A stretch of 64,000 bases of DNA from Bin80 sp965261255 (GTDB lineage: Bacteria; Bacteroidota; Rhodothermia; Rhodothermales; Bin80). Below, piece by piece: positions 28,864-38,900 of this stretch. The notes under the pieces were generated by a model. It worked only from the letters and a program-made list of their open reading frames with translations. It was not told where the DNA came from and made no database searches. The position numbers and the translations under genes were made by a program. The DNA is taken from positions 3,472,001 to 3,536,000 of the forward strand of contig CBDHCQ010000004.1 of assembly GCA_965261255.1 (NCBI GenBank), written 5' to 3'. Position 1 is the stretch's first letter. Every line of letters begins with the position of its first letter.

Positions 28864-29664
28864 ATGGACCGAGTTGCAGTCTTTGTTGATGCGGGTTATC
28901 TCTTTGCACAGGGGACCCAGGAGCTGCTTGGGGAAAAGGTGAGGCGTAAAGATGTAAAGCTTGACGCCGCTGTCGTCATTGACCGATTGAGGGACTTTGC
29001 AACAGGTTGCTCAAAGCTGGATTTACTCAGGATTTATTGGTATGACGGCACGGCAACGGGACCGACATCGCAGCACATTGCGCTGGCCGAGTTGCCGGAT
29101 GTCAAGATCCGACTTGGTCTCATAAATGCTTACGGTGAGCAGAAGGGTGTAGATTCCCTTATTGTAACGGACATGGTCGCCTTGGCGGGTAACCGAGCCA
29201 TGGCGGCGTGCGTCCTGCTCGCAGGTGATGAAGACCTCAGAATGGGGGTATTGCGGGTCCAAGAGCACGGCGTGCGGGTTCATCTATTGGGCATCAAGCC
29301 TGCCCGTGGAAATCAGTCCGATCTTCTGCGGCGGGAGGCTGATGCCACGCATGAGTGGAAATCTTCCGATCTAGACGAATTCCTTTCGATAGCGTCTTCC
29401 ATTCCGGTCGACAAGCCGCCGCAGGCGGTTGATTCTCTCGAGGGGGTGGCCCGAGATGTGGCGGCCACCATCTCAGAAGAGGAAGTCGCTGAACTTGTTG
29501 ACTATATTTCCACGACTAAATCAAGGCCTAGGGACATTGACGGGCACCTTCTGGCTCGGGGGCGTGACGTAGTTGGCCAGGACCTTGATCCGCATCAGAA
29601 ACGTGTGGTGAGGGCTCATTTCCTTAAAGCACTGAAGATCCGACTGAGCGGTGCAAAGAATTGA
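28864..29664 (+). CDS. NYN-domain (PIN-like) protein with C-terminal extension
   Basis: The protein has 266 residues from the ATG at 28864, which gives the family start DRVAVFVDAGYLF with its first catalytic-type Asp9. Further acidic residues follow at IYWYDG, GVDSLIVTDMVALA and VLLAGDEDLRMGV, the DUF88/LabA-like NYN pattern with a retained metal-binding set. NYN domains are PIN-like ribonucleases acting on RNA or tRNA, or regulators that have lost activity. After about residue 165 comes a helical region with an unclassified domain (SEEEVAELVDYISTTKSRPR to VRAHFLKALKIRL), resembling small nucleic-acid or protein-binding modules. It lies behind a structured, terminator-ended leader and about 550 bases before the KAP NTPase. 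Confidence 0.8.
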   Translation: MDRVAVFVDAGYLFAQGTQELLGEKVRRKDVKLDAAVVIDRLRDFATGCSKLDLLRIYWYDGTATGPTSQHIALAELPDVKIRLGLINAYGEQKGVDSLIVTDMVALAGNRAMAACVLLAGDEDLRMGVLRVQEHGVRVHLLGIKPARGNQSDLLRREADATHEWKSSDLDEFLSIASSIPVDKPPQAVDSLEGVARDVAATISEEEVAELVDYISTTKSRPRDIDGHLLARGRDVVGQDLDPHQKRVVRAHFLKALKIRLSGAKN

Positions 29665-30217
29665 GCGGGTGTCGGTTTTTGTCTGCTAGGCCATCTCCCT
29701 GCCGGGAATAGCGGACTCAGAAGTTGACTGGTCAACCAGCACGAGAGTGCTTGCGTAGGCCTCTGGATGCCCAAAATTCTTGAATTAACGAAAAAATGAC
29801 AAATTGTGCCAGCAGGAAATGGTTCAGGGATCTCTGCGAAAAGGGGGTGATTGTCATTTTAGTTCACTATAGGTGCCGGAAGTGGGGATCGCGCTGTTGG
29901 CCTGCGTCGGTAATTGCGGCAGACAGTACACTCGGTCGATATTCCGGTAGACGATGTGGCTTGCGTTCCACAGCGGGGCGCTTGTACGTTTTTTGCCTGA
30001 ATCGCGTTTCGTCGTGTCTAGGTACGATCTAGGCGCGCTCGGTACCTTCCTAGGCGTTTTATTGCCTAAACCACATTTTTCAGGATGTTTATCCCAAAAG
30101 GAGCGTATAACCGCTGCCATGAGCGACCGCCCAGAAGGGCTGTCAGTCTTCGTAGAGGTGATCGTGGTCCCATGGTACTTGGTCCACGGGTACAACAGAA
30201 TTTGTTGCACATTTGAA
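29665..30217 (+). other. intergenic region between NYN and KAP genes
   Basis: No gene is supported in these 553 bases. The palindrome GTTGACTGGTCAAC at 29723-29736 is followed by the hairpin AGCAC/GTGCT. Another hairpin, TAGGC/GCCTA, lies at 30051-30068 and shares its GCCTA arm with the one before the NYN gene. The plus-strand reading frame from 29954 is an upstream extension of the KAP gene, with no sign of being translated. Confidence 0.35.
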
Positions 30218-31624
30218 ATGACACAGCAATCACGGATCCACACTAGCGCAGGTGAGCTCCTCGTTCCTGAGGGCGATCCTTTCCAATCCGACCTCCTCGG
30301 ACGTGAGCGTCCGTGCAAACTGCTAACTAATCTGGTGACCCGTGTCAACGGGCCATGTACTATCGCGATTGACGCCGCGTGGGGAAACGGGAAGACCACA
30401 TTCCTGCGTCTATGGGCCGCGCACCTGAGACAGAATGACTTCTCTGTAATTGAAGTAAATGCGTGGAAAACGGATTACTTCAAGGACGCCTTTCTAGCGA
30501 TTGTCGGCGAATTGACGAAGCAATTGGAGGAAAGCAACCCAGCTAGTACTCGAAATGGAATTGAGCTCTCAAGCCTAAAAAAATGTTTCACCGTGCTGAT
30601 CACCGTTGCGTCGCACTTGGCAGCCTCTCGTGTTGGACTTACGGGCGAGAATGTTGCCAGTCTTGTCGACGTACTTAAATCTGACGCAAGTCGACTACTG
30701 GAGCAGTATGAGGAACAGCTAGCATCAGTAGAGGCATTTCGATCTGAACTGGAAAAAGTCGCGCGGGATATTCGAGACGAAACCGGTAAACCGCTAATTG
30801 TGCTTATTGATGAGTTGGACCGTTGTCGACCGACCTATGCCGTTGAGTTTCTGGAAGTCGTGAAACATCTGATGTCCGTCAACCACGTAGTCTACGTATT
30901 TGCCATGAATCGGTCTGAGCTAGCTCATGCAGTAAGCGGCTGCTACGGTCCAGAGTTTGATGGCAGTGGATATCTACGTCGTTTTTTCGACATCGATTTA
31001 AAGTTGCCGCTCCCATCCCGGGAATCATTTATTCGCTCCATAGTCAAAGAGCTGGAACTAACGACGCTAATACCCGACCAAGCGGCACGCCTGCTGCAAG
31101 CCTTTCTTGGGGTTGATACAATAGGCTTGCGGCAGGTTCAGCAGGCGCTATTTCGTCTTCGAATGGCGTTGGCGTTTGCAGGCCCAAACGCTGCGAATTA
31201 TCCTGACTATGTGAAAGATTTTTGTGTTGCTTTGATATTGCGAGAGTACGACCAAGAAATTCTCGGGGAATTCCTCCGAGGCGATAAATCGGATTTGGAA
31301 GTGGTTGAAATTCTGTTGCCCGTCGAGGTGAAGGACGAAATTCATCTGCTTGATCAGCGACTAGTGTTTGAAACGACAATCATCCGGGCAGCTCAAGAAG
31401 TCGTAGGGGTAAATGAATTGACGCAAAGGTATGACACCACACCACTACTTGAGTCGTACAGTGAAGTCCATGCAGCAACCTCCACGGACCGCTATACAGA
31501 TGAAGAGCGAGACTTTGCAGGGAGAATAGTGACATACATTAGCCGGACTGGATCATTTCCACGCAGCTTCAAATCCGCAGTTGAATATCTTGAAGTGCCA
31601 GGTCTATTGATGGATTTCCATTAG
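30218..31624 (+). CDS. KAP-family P-loop NTPase
   Basis: The protein has 468 residues from the ATG at 30218, the last one before homology. Walker A is AAWGNGKTTF (53-62) and Walker B LIVLIDELDRCRP (193-205), followed by VVKHLMSVNHVVYVFAMNRSEL and YLRRFFDIDLKLPLP, the standard KAP/STAND signature. KAP NTPases include phage-exclusion proteins such as PifA of the F plasmid. Many members carry membrane helices inserted in the domain; the only candidate here is a short hydrophobic stretch at about 124-137 (FTVLITVASHLAAS). The C-terminal half is helical and unclassified. Defence is the likely role, by family and neighbourhood only. Confidence 0.85.
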   Translation: MTQQSRIHTSAGELLVPEGDPFQSDLLGRERPCKLLTNLVTRVNGPCTIAIDAAWGNGKTTFLRLWAAHLRQNDFSVIEVNAWKTDYFKDAFLAIVGELTKQLEESNPASTRNGIELSSLKKCFTVLITVASHLAASRVGLTGENVASLVDVLKSDASRLLEQYEEQLASVEAFRSELEKVARDIRDETGKPLIVLIDELDRCRPTYAVEFLEVVKHLMSVNHVVYVFAMNRSELAHAVSGCYGPEFDGSGYLRRFFDIDLKLPLPSRESFIRSIVKELELTTLIPDQAARLLQAFLGVDTIGLRQVQQALFRLRMALAFAGPNAANYPDYVKDFCVALILREYDQEILGEFLRGDKSDLEVVEILLPVEVKDEIHLLDQRLVFETTIIRAAQEVVGVNELTQRYDTTPLLESYSEVHAATSTDRYTDEERDFAGRIVTYISRTGSFPRSFKSAVEYLEVPGLLMDFH

Positions 31625-32029
31625 GGGAATCAACCTGGATGTAGCGACAGAATGGATCAGATTTCGAGACTCGTCAAAGCTGAGTGAGATGCAATGGTAT
31701 AGCTCCTAGCGCAGGTTTCTCACGGCCTTCAAGTCCCAATTCAGATGAGTGCACCGGACGCATGCTGTTCTCGATCACAGGGCAGTGAGGCTTGTATTCA
31801 GTTACCGTCGCAATACGGCGATGCCCTGCAGACTGATGCCAACCTCAATCAAACTATGCAGGCCTAGAACATACGATGGCCGAAGCCATTGAGCCTCGGC
31901 AGACTCACACTTGGGAGTCATATTCGCTTTTCTCATTACACCCGAAGTTACCGATACTACACCAAGGCGTGAACGAACAGGATCGTTACAAATTGGTTTA
32001 TGCTGGCGGAAACAAAATTGACGTGACTG
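31625..32029 (+). other. intergenic region between KAP and ferritin genes
   Basis: I find no gene or repeat in these 405 bases. A short protein-like run (QYGDALQTDANLNQTMQ) around 31805-31865 may be a coding relic, but it has no start codon and is soon closed by a stop. Confidence 0.3.
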
Positions 32030-32554
32030 ATGCCCAATCGAGAGCTATCTGATCGTATGCAGCTTGCGCTGAATGCCCAGATCAAGGCCGAACTTGAGTC
32101 CGCATATTTGTATCTGGCGCTGGCAGCTGAAATGGAATCCCGCAACCTGAAAGGCTTCGCCCATTGGCTGCGAAGACAGTGGGAAGAAGAATTGATCCAT
32201 GGCCTAAAACTGTATGATTTTCTGCTTCAGCGTGATGCGAAGGTAGATTTGCATGCACTGGATAAGCCCAAAGTAGATTCTACACAATCTACATTAGAGA
32301 TTTTCACACATGTGCTGCAACACGAACAGTATATCACAGCACGGATCCATGAACTGTACGCGCTGTCTATGGAAGAGAAAGATTACGCCTCTCAGACATT
32401 GCTGCAATGGTTCGTGGATGAACAGGTAGAAGAGGAGGAATCCGCCCGGGAGATCATGGAAAACCTGCGCTTGGTCGGTGAAGGGGGAGCCGCGATGTTT
32501 CTTCTGGATCGTGAACTCAGCCAACGTCCCGTAGTCAGTGCGGAGGGCGAATAA
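32030..32554 (+). CDS. bacterial non-haem ferritin
   Basis: The protein has 174 residues forming one four-helix ferritin domain. Ferroxidase ligands are visible: Glu21 and Glu23-region (KAELESAYLYLA), the EEELIHGLKLYDFL helix with Glu and His, and the QWFVDEQVEEEESAREIME helix. It oxidises ferrous iron and stores it in a 24-subunit cage. The MBL-fold gene follows by 45 bases in the same direction and may share its transcript. The ATG at 32030 matches the family start with no extension. Confidence 0.92.
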   Translation: MPNRELSDRMQLALNAQIKAELESAYLYLALAAEMESRNLKGFAHWLRRQWEEELIHGLKLYDFLLQRDAKVDLHALDKPKVDSTQSTLEIFTHVLQHEQYITARIHELYALSMEEKDYASQTLLQWFVDEQVEEEESAREIMENLRLVGEGGAAMFLLDRELSQRPVVSAEGE

Positions 32555-32599
32555 TCCAGCGGCCTTCCTTGGAAAAACGAGATTAGACTACACCGGTTA

Positions 32600-33484
32600 A
32601 TGTCCGTACTGAACTTTCTAGCTCCCGGGGCTATTCCTCAGGAGGAGTTTGATGCGATTGAAATTGAGATTCATGAGGCCGCTCCAGGCATCCTGATGTT
32701 GGTTGGACAGGGGGGCAACATCGGGGTATCTTATGGAGAGGATTCGGTTTTTATGGTTGACACTCAATTCGGACAACTCACCGAAAAGATACTGGCAGCC
32801 ATAAAGACACGAACAGACAAACCTGTAAAGGTTGTACTGAACACACACTGGCATGGGGATCATGTAGGTGGCAACGGCAGATTTAGCGCGATGGGGGCCC
32901 TCATAGTCGCCCACGAAAAGGCATATGCACGCCTATGTGTAGATCAGTTCCTAGGTGCATTCGGGGAAAAAGTACCTGCTGCTCCAAAGGAATCCCTTCC
33001 TGTGATCACGTTTACGGAGAACATCTCTTTTAACTGGAATGGGGATATGATAGAGGTCTTTCATGCCCCCGAGGCCCATACCGATGGAGACGCCATTGTG
33101 CGTTTCCATAAAGCTAATGTGATCCACATGGGGGATACCTATTTCAATGGGATGTATCCGTTTATAGATGTGGATACAGGTGGATCAATTGGAGGGATGA
33201 TAGCCGTTGCGGACGCCGTACTTGCCCGTTGCGACGAAAATACAAAGGTCATTCCGGGGCATGGACCGCTGTCCAATCGGTCTGAATTACAGGCGTATCG
33301 GGATATGATGGCCGCTGTTCGTGAGGCCGTGACAAAATTGATGGGTGTGGGCAAGTCGAGAGAGGAAATCATTGAAGCAAAACCCACGGCCGCCCTGGAT
33401 GCTGTCTGGGACGGAGGTGTACTGGACCCGGATACTTATGTGGGTCATATCTGCGACTCGCTAACGGGAACTAGCGCTGAATGA
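32600..33484 (+). CDS. metallo-beta-lactamase-fold hydrolase
   Basis: The protein has 294 residues. The metal motif THWHGDHVGG holds His83, His85, Asp87 and His88. The further ligands are HAPEAHTDGDAIV (the HTDGD stretch), IHMGDTYFNG and VIPGHGPLSN. It resembles the cyclase/lactonase-like branch with small-molecule substrates; the substrate is unknown. No signal peptide is evident. Its end overlaps the end of the convergent DnaJ-type gene by 14 bases. Confidence 0.88.
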   Translation: MSVLNFLAPGAIPQEEFDAIEIEIHEAAPGILMLVGQGGNIGVSYGEDSVFMVDTQFGQLTEKILAAIKTRTDKPVKVVLNTHWHGDHVGGNGRFSAMGALIVAHEKAYARLCVDQFLGAFGEKVPAAPKESLPVITFTENISFNWNGDMIEVFHAPEAHTDGDAIVRFHKANVIHMGDTYFNGMYPFIDVDTGGSIGGMIAVADAVLARCDENTKVIPGHGPLSNRSELQAYRDMMAAVREAVTKLMGVGKSREEIIEAKPTAALDAVWDGGVLDPDTYVGHICDSLTGTSAE

Positions 33485-34253
33485 GCCCGATCGCAAGTGC
33501 GGCCTTATAAAGAAGTTGGCGATCGGCAGAATTCATGGGCACAACGTCAAGGTCAATCAGCAGGTCTCCTGGTCGCTTTTTATTCGATCGGACCCCACAC
33601 TCCTTGAGTCGAATTCGTATCCCTGGTGTAGAATTCGGAGGAATATCAACGGTAAGCACATCCCCGTATGGATCGGTTATCGATTTGGCACAGCCAAGCA
33701 AAGCATCCAGTGCGGTGACAGACAGCCGCATCAGCAGGTTGTTTCTTTTTCGGGTAAAGACGGGATGGGGGAGAATTCTGAAGGTAAAGACACGAGCACC
33801 GGGCTCGTCTGAAGCACGGATACGAAACTTGTTTTTAATGCCGGGTGGTAATACAATCCGGGTGAGCGACCCATCCTTTCCCCGAATCATAACGGGGCCT
33901 CCTTGGAGCGCTCGTTCAAATGAGATGTGCACCACATTGCCACCACTACCGAATATTTCTTCAAAGAATTCGCCGATACTGGAGAACAAATCATCCATAA
34001 CAGCCGGAATAGGCTCGGGATTGCTGATGGCTCGAAGCTGGTCATACCTCGCCCGCCTCTCTGGATCCGAAAGAATACTGTAGGCTTGTTGGAGTTGCTT
34101 AAATCGTTCCTCCGCCTGATCATCACCCGGATTACGATCTGGATGATGCTGCTGGGCGAGCTGTCGATAAGCGATCTTTATATCTTCCGCAGATGCAGAG
34201 CTTTCGATCCCCATCACGGCGTAAAGATCATCTGCAGTAGTTAAACGGGACAT
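33471..34253 (-). CDS. DnaJ-type co-chaperone without zinc finger (CbpA-like)
   Basis: The protein has 260 residues from the ATG at 34253; the 63-residue upstream extension lies over the accC leader and is not credible. The J domain is at 8-70 with HPD at 37-39, a short linker follows without the Gly/Phe-rich and CxxCxGxG regions, then two beta-sandwich client-binding domains (VVHISFERALQGG; LMRLSVTALDALLG). This is the class II layout that stimulates DnaK and binds clients. It is divergent from accC with 60 bases between the start codons and convergent with the MBL gene. Confidence 0.9.
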   Translation of the reverse strand: MSRLTTADDLYAVMGIESSASAEDIKIAYRQLAQQHHPDRNPGDDQAEERFKQLQQAYSILSDPERRARYDQLRAISNPEPIPAVMDDLFSSIGEFFEEIFGSGGNVVHISFERALQGGPVMIRGKDGSLTRIVLPPGIKNKFRIRASDEPGARVFTFRILPHPVFTRKRNNLLMRLSVTALDALLGCAKSITDPYGDVLTVDIPPNSTPGIRIRLKECGVRSNKKRPGDLLIDLDVVPMNSADRQLLYKAALAIGLIQR

Positions 34254-34313
34254 GAAAGAATACGTTATTATCAAAACATACGGGAATACCCGCTGAAAGG
34301 TACGGACACGCTC

Positions 34314-35822
34314 ATGGGAAGAATCTCTAAAATACTTATTGCCAACCGAGGCGAGATTGCACTGCGCATTATGCGTACGTGCAGAGTACTCAATATCTCT
34401 TCTGTGGCAATTTACAGCGAGGCTGATCGGGGAAGTGCGCACGTAGTGTATGCAGATGAGGCCTATTGTGTTGGCCCAGCACGATCAGTGGATTCGTACC
34501 TGAATCTGGAGCGCATTATGGCTGCCATTCATGAAAGTGGAGCAGATGCGGTTCATCCGGGGTATGGTTTTTTATCTGAGCGGGCGGAGCTTGCTCAAGC
34601 TTGTACCGAGCGGGGTGTGATTTTCATTGGTCCATCCGCCGCCGCAATCGGAGCCATGGGTGACAAAATGCTGGCCCGTCAGCTCATGCAGACGCATGAT
34701 GTGCCTGTTGTTCCGGGAACGGATGGAGCGGTTACTGACCTTGATGAAGCCCTTGAGGTTGCTGACCGGATAGGCTATCCTGTACTAGCAAAAGCAGCTG
34801 CGGGGGGCGGCGGTAAGGGGATGCGCAAGGTACACAGTGCACAGGAGATGGAGCAAGCCCTCAATCGGGCGCAGGGCGAGGCGGGCTCGGCCTTTGGCGA
34901 TGCCCGCATCTTTATTGAGAAGTACTTGGAAACACCTCGACATGTGGAATTCCAAGTTCTCGCTGATGCACATGGATCATGTGTACATCTGTTTGAGCGC
35001 GAGTGCTCAATTCAACGCCGTCACCAGAAATTGATAGAAGAAGCACCTGCCGCATGCATGACGGAAGAATTGAGAGCGCGAATGGGCGCTGCGGCCGTGC
35101 GTGCAGCGCAGGCCTGTAACTATGTAGGTGCAGGCACAATTGAATTCCTGGTTGATAAAGCGGGCAGTTTCTATTTCATGGAAATGAACACGCGCCTCCA
35201 GGTTGAGCATCCGGTAACCGAGTACATTACGGGCCTGGATCTGGTAGCCGGGCAGATCAGAATAGCAGAGGGGAAGACTTTGCCGTTCACACAGGACGCA
35301 CTCGCCATTAATGGACATGCGATAGAGTGCAGGATATATGCAGAAGATCCGGCCACCAACTTTATCCCGAACCCGGGCACGGTGACGTTTCATCAAGTGC
35401 CTGTGGGAGTGGGTGTTCGAGTTGATGCCGGGTTACTGGCCGAGGGAGATATCCCAATTCATTACGATCCCATGATTTCGAAGGTGATCACTTGGGGGCG
35501 CACACGTGAGGAAGCAACTCAGCGGATGATTTTTGCCCTGGAGGACTATAGTATTGCGGGCGTAAAGACGACGCGAGGATTTTGCCGTCGGGTCATGGAA
35601 AGTACAGCCTGGCAGGAAGCTCGCCTAAGCACGCATTTCGTTGATGAACACCCGGAGCTTCTGGCAGAGGAATTTGCGCTTCCCACCGAGGCGGCAGCTA
35701 TGGCAGCAGTCCTGTTGCAGGAGCAAAGAACAGCAAACCCCATGACAGGTGGGTCTGCCTGGCGAGCCCGACGGCGCAAGGGAGGAATTCTACCGGGAAA
35801 TGACTTCGCGACGGACCTATAA
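34314..35822 (+). CDS. accC: biotin carboxylase subunit of an acyl-CoA carboxylase
   Basis: The protein has 502 residues. The start KILIANRGEIALRIMRTCR, the ATP-grasp glycine loop AAAGGGGKGMR, ECSIQRRHQKLIEEAPA, MEMNTRLQVEHPVTE and the C-terminal DPMISKVITWG are all intact. It carboxylates biotin on a carrier using bicarbonate and ATP. The tail after about 455 (ending WRARRRKGGILPG) is longer than in the E. coli fatty-acid AccC, suggesting an acetyl/propionyl-CoA carboxylase alpha subunit without its own biotin domain. No biotin carrier or carboxyltransferase gene adjoins it, so the exact partner is unknown. Confidence 0.92.
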   Translation: MGRISKILIANRGEIALRIMRTCRVLNISSVAIYSEADRGSAHVVYADEAYCVGPARSVDSYLNLERIMAAIHESGADAVHPGYGFLSERAELAQACTERGVIFIGPSAAAIGAMGDKMLARQLMQTHDVPVVPGTDGAVTDLDEALEVADRIGYPVLAKAAAGGGGKGMRKVHSAQEMEQALNRAQGEAGSAFGDARIFIEKYLETPRHVEFQVLADAHGSCVHLFERECSIQRRHQKLIEEAPAACMTEELRARMGAAAVRAAQACNYVGAGTIEFLVDKAGSFYFMEMNTRLQVEHPVTEYITGLDLVAGQIRIAEGKTLPFTQDALAINGHAIECRIYAEDPATNFIPNPGTVTFHQVPVGVGVRVDAGLLAEGDIPIHYDPMISKVITWGRTREEATQRMIFALEDYSIAGVKTTRGFCRRVMESTAWQEARLSTHFVDEHPELLAEEFALPTEAAAMAAVLLQEQRTANPMTGGSAWRARRRKGGILPGNDFATDL

Positions 35823-35928
35823 GCTCAGACAGCAGGGTCTTACAGTCTGACGGTCACGATTGACGTGTTTTTGTTCAACGACGACTATTTTGACGCTGGA
35901 CAGCCTTGGACTCAACCCCGTCTACGGA

Positions 35929-38900
35929 TCAATTCGACTGCTTTTTCAAGCTGCGACTCTTCCACAGATAGTAAATAGCCGGAATAACGGCGAGCGTCAA
36001 TACCGTGGAAGAAATCATTCCTCCCACCATCGGGGTAACAATCGGTTTCATGACTTCTGATCCGGTACCATGGCTCCACAAGATCGGCAACAAACCAGCC
36101 ACGATAGCCAGCACCGTCATCATTTTCGGGCGCACACGATCAACAGCTCCCACAATGATTGCCTCGTAGAGGTCCCTGGGAGAGGTCATCCGCCCTTCCA
36201 TAAGCCTTTTGTTGTAGGCCTGATCGAGGTATAGCATCATGATGACTCCCGTTTCCGCAGCAACACCCGCAAGGGCAATAAAGCCGACACCGGCTGCAAT
36301 GCTGAGGTTGTAGCCAAACATGTACATCAGCCAAATTCCACCAACCAGCGAAAAGGGCAGTGATAACATCACGATCAAACTCTCTGTGACATTCTTAAAA
36401 TTCAAATACAGCAGCAAGAAGATGATCAGAAGCGTCAGGGGCAACACAACCTGGAGGCGCCGTCGGGCGCGTTCCATGTACTCGTGTTGCCCACTCCAGA
36501 TCATGCTGTAACCCTCGGGAAAAGTGACCTGCTCATTCACCGATGCCCGGGCAGTCTCAACATAGGTGCCGATATCAACGTTCTGGAGGTCAATGTAAAT
36601 CCAGGAGGTCTTTCGAGCATTTTCGCTTTTGATGACCGTGGGACCCTTAACAATACTGAAATCAGCCACATAACTGAGCGGAATTTGAGTTCCTGTAGGG
36701 GTAGGGATGAGGACACGCTCAATTGCGGGCAGGTTGTCACGCAGTTCACGGCTATAGCGTACGTTGACGGGATAGCGCTCTAGGCCCTCAACAGTCTGCG
36801 TGACATTCATCCCTCCGATGGCGGACATAATTACATCCTGTACATCACCGATGGTCAACCCATACCGGGCCGCCTCCCTACGGTCAATCTCGTAATCCAG
36901 AAAATTTCCCCCAACGGTTTTGTCGGACAATGCGCTCTGGGTGCCAGGTAGAAGCTGTAACACCGCAGCGATCTGTTCCCCCAGATCCGAAAGCACGGTT
37001 AAGTCCGGCCCCATCAGTTTAATGCCTAGTGGGGTTTTAATTCCAGTTGCCAGCATGTCAATCCGTGTCCTGATGGGCATAGTCCAGGCATTGGTTAGGC
37101 CGGGAAAGTTGATAGCACCGTCAAGTTCACTGATCAGTTTCTCCATGGTCATTCCATCGCGCCATTCTTCTTCCGGCTTGAGTGTGATGGTTGTCTCCAA
37201 CATGGATAGCGGTGCCGGATCGGTCGCAGTGTCAGCGCGCCCAGCTTTGCCGAGAACATGCTCTACCTCGGGGAAACTCTTGATGATTTTGTCTGTCTGC
37301 TGCAAGAGCTCCTTCACTTTTGTGATACTTATTCCGGGATCTGTCGTGGGCATGTACAGCAAATCGCCTTCATTCAAGGGAGGCATATATTCAGTGCCAA
37401 GCTTCCCAAGAGGATAGATGGTTACAGCAAGGATTAGGAGAGAAGCAGTAATAGTGGCCCACCTGAATTGAAGGACGCGATGAATCACGGGCTGATAGCA
37501 TCGGATGAGCAACCGATTTATGGGATTTTTCTTTTCTGGTAGAATTTTACCGCGGACTAGATATCCTATCAAGACAGGGACCGTAGTGATCGCCAAAAGC
37601 GCTGATGCGGCCATCGCATAGGTCTTTGTAAAAGCTAATGGCTTGAATAAGCGCCCCTCCTGCGCCTGCAGGGTGAAGATGGGTAGGAATGAAAGTGTAA
37701 TGATCAGCAGCGAGTAGAAAAGAGCAGGCCCCACTTCCTTGCATGCATCAACGATGATTTGCCAGCGGTCTTTCTTCCCCGCATGACGCTCAAGGTGTTT
37801 GTGTGTGTTTTCAACCATTACGATGGCTGCGTCAACCATAGTCCCGATTGCGATAGCAATCCCGCTGAGTGACATGATATTGGCATTGAGGCCTTGTGCA
37901 TTCATCACCCAAAACGCAATCAAAATCCCCAGTGGAATCGTGAAGATGGCGACCAGGGCACTACGGAAGTGTACCAGGAACAGGATCGTCACAAGTGCAA
38001 CGATCAGGCTTTCCTCGAGAAGTTTGGTTCTCAGGTTGTTGATTGCCCGTTTGATCAGGCTACTACGGTCATAGGCAATTTTAATCTGTACACCTTCCGG
38101 CAGGCCTTTTTCCAATTCTGCCAGCTTTGTCCTTACAGCATCAATAGTCTTGAGTGCATTTTCACCGTAGCGCATGACCACAATACCGCCAACAACTTCT
38201 CCTTCGCCATCCCAGTCAGTGAGTCCTCGTCGTAGTTCTGGCCCCAGATGTACGTTCGCAACGTTACGGATAAGGATCGGAGTTCCATTTTCATCCACAC
38301 CAACCGGCGTGTTCTGAATGTCTGTAATCGATTGGATATACCCTAGGCCGCGAACCATGAATTCGGTCTCTCCCATTTCAATCAACTTCCCTCCCACATC
38401 GTTATTACTTCGCTGTAATGCGACACGTACACTTGATAGGGGCACATCATGGGCCAGGAGTTTATTTGGATCCACCTCGACCTGGTACTGCTTGACGTAG
38501 CCACCGATAGAAGCCACTTCTGCGACTCCCGGCACACTCATTAATTCGTAACGGAGAAACCAGTCTTGAATTGAGCGTAACTGGTGGAGATCGTAGCGAT
38601 CACCTCCATCAAGGACATATTCAAAAACCCATCCCACTCCCGTCGCATCGGGTCCCAGCGTGGGCGTCACGCTCTCGGGCAGGCGATCACCGACATAGTT
38701 GAGATATTCCAGCACACGGCTACGTGCCCAGTAGATATCTGTGCCATCCTCGAAAATGATATAGACAAAGGAGTGTCCAAACGATGAGTAACCACGTACA
38801 GCCTTGGCAAAGGGAACAGACATCATAGCCGTGGTTAAGGGATACGTCACCTGATCTTCTACGACCTGTGGGGCCTGTCCAGGGAACTCGGTGAATACAA

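Noticed and set aside
29954..30217. Upstream extension of the KAP NTPase
   Set aside because: The 88 residues have no family similarity and cross a hairpin; the ATG at 30218 directly precedes homology.
34254..34442. 63-residue N-terminal extension of the DnaJ-type protein
   Set aside because: It overlaps the start of accC on the other strand and is unrelated to J-domain proteins; the ATG at 34253 fits the family.
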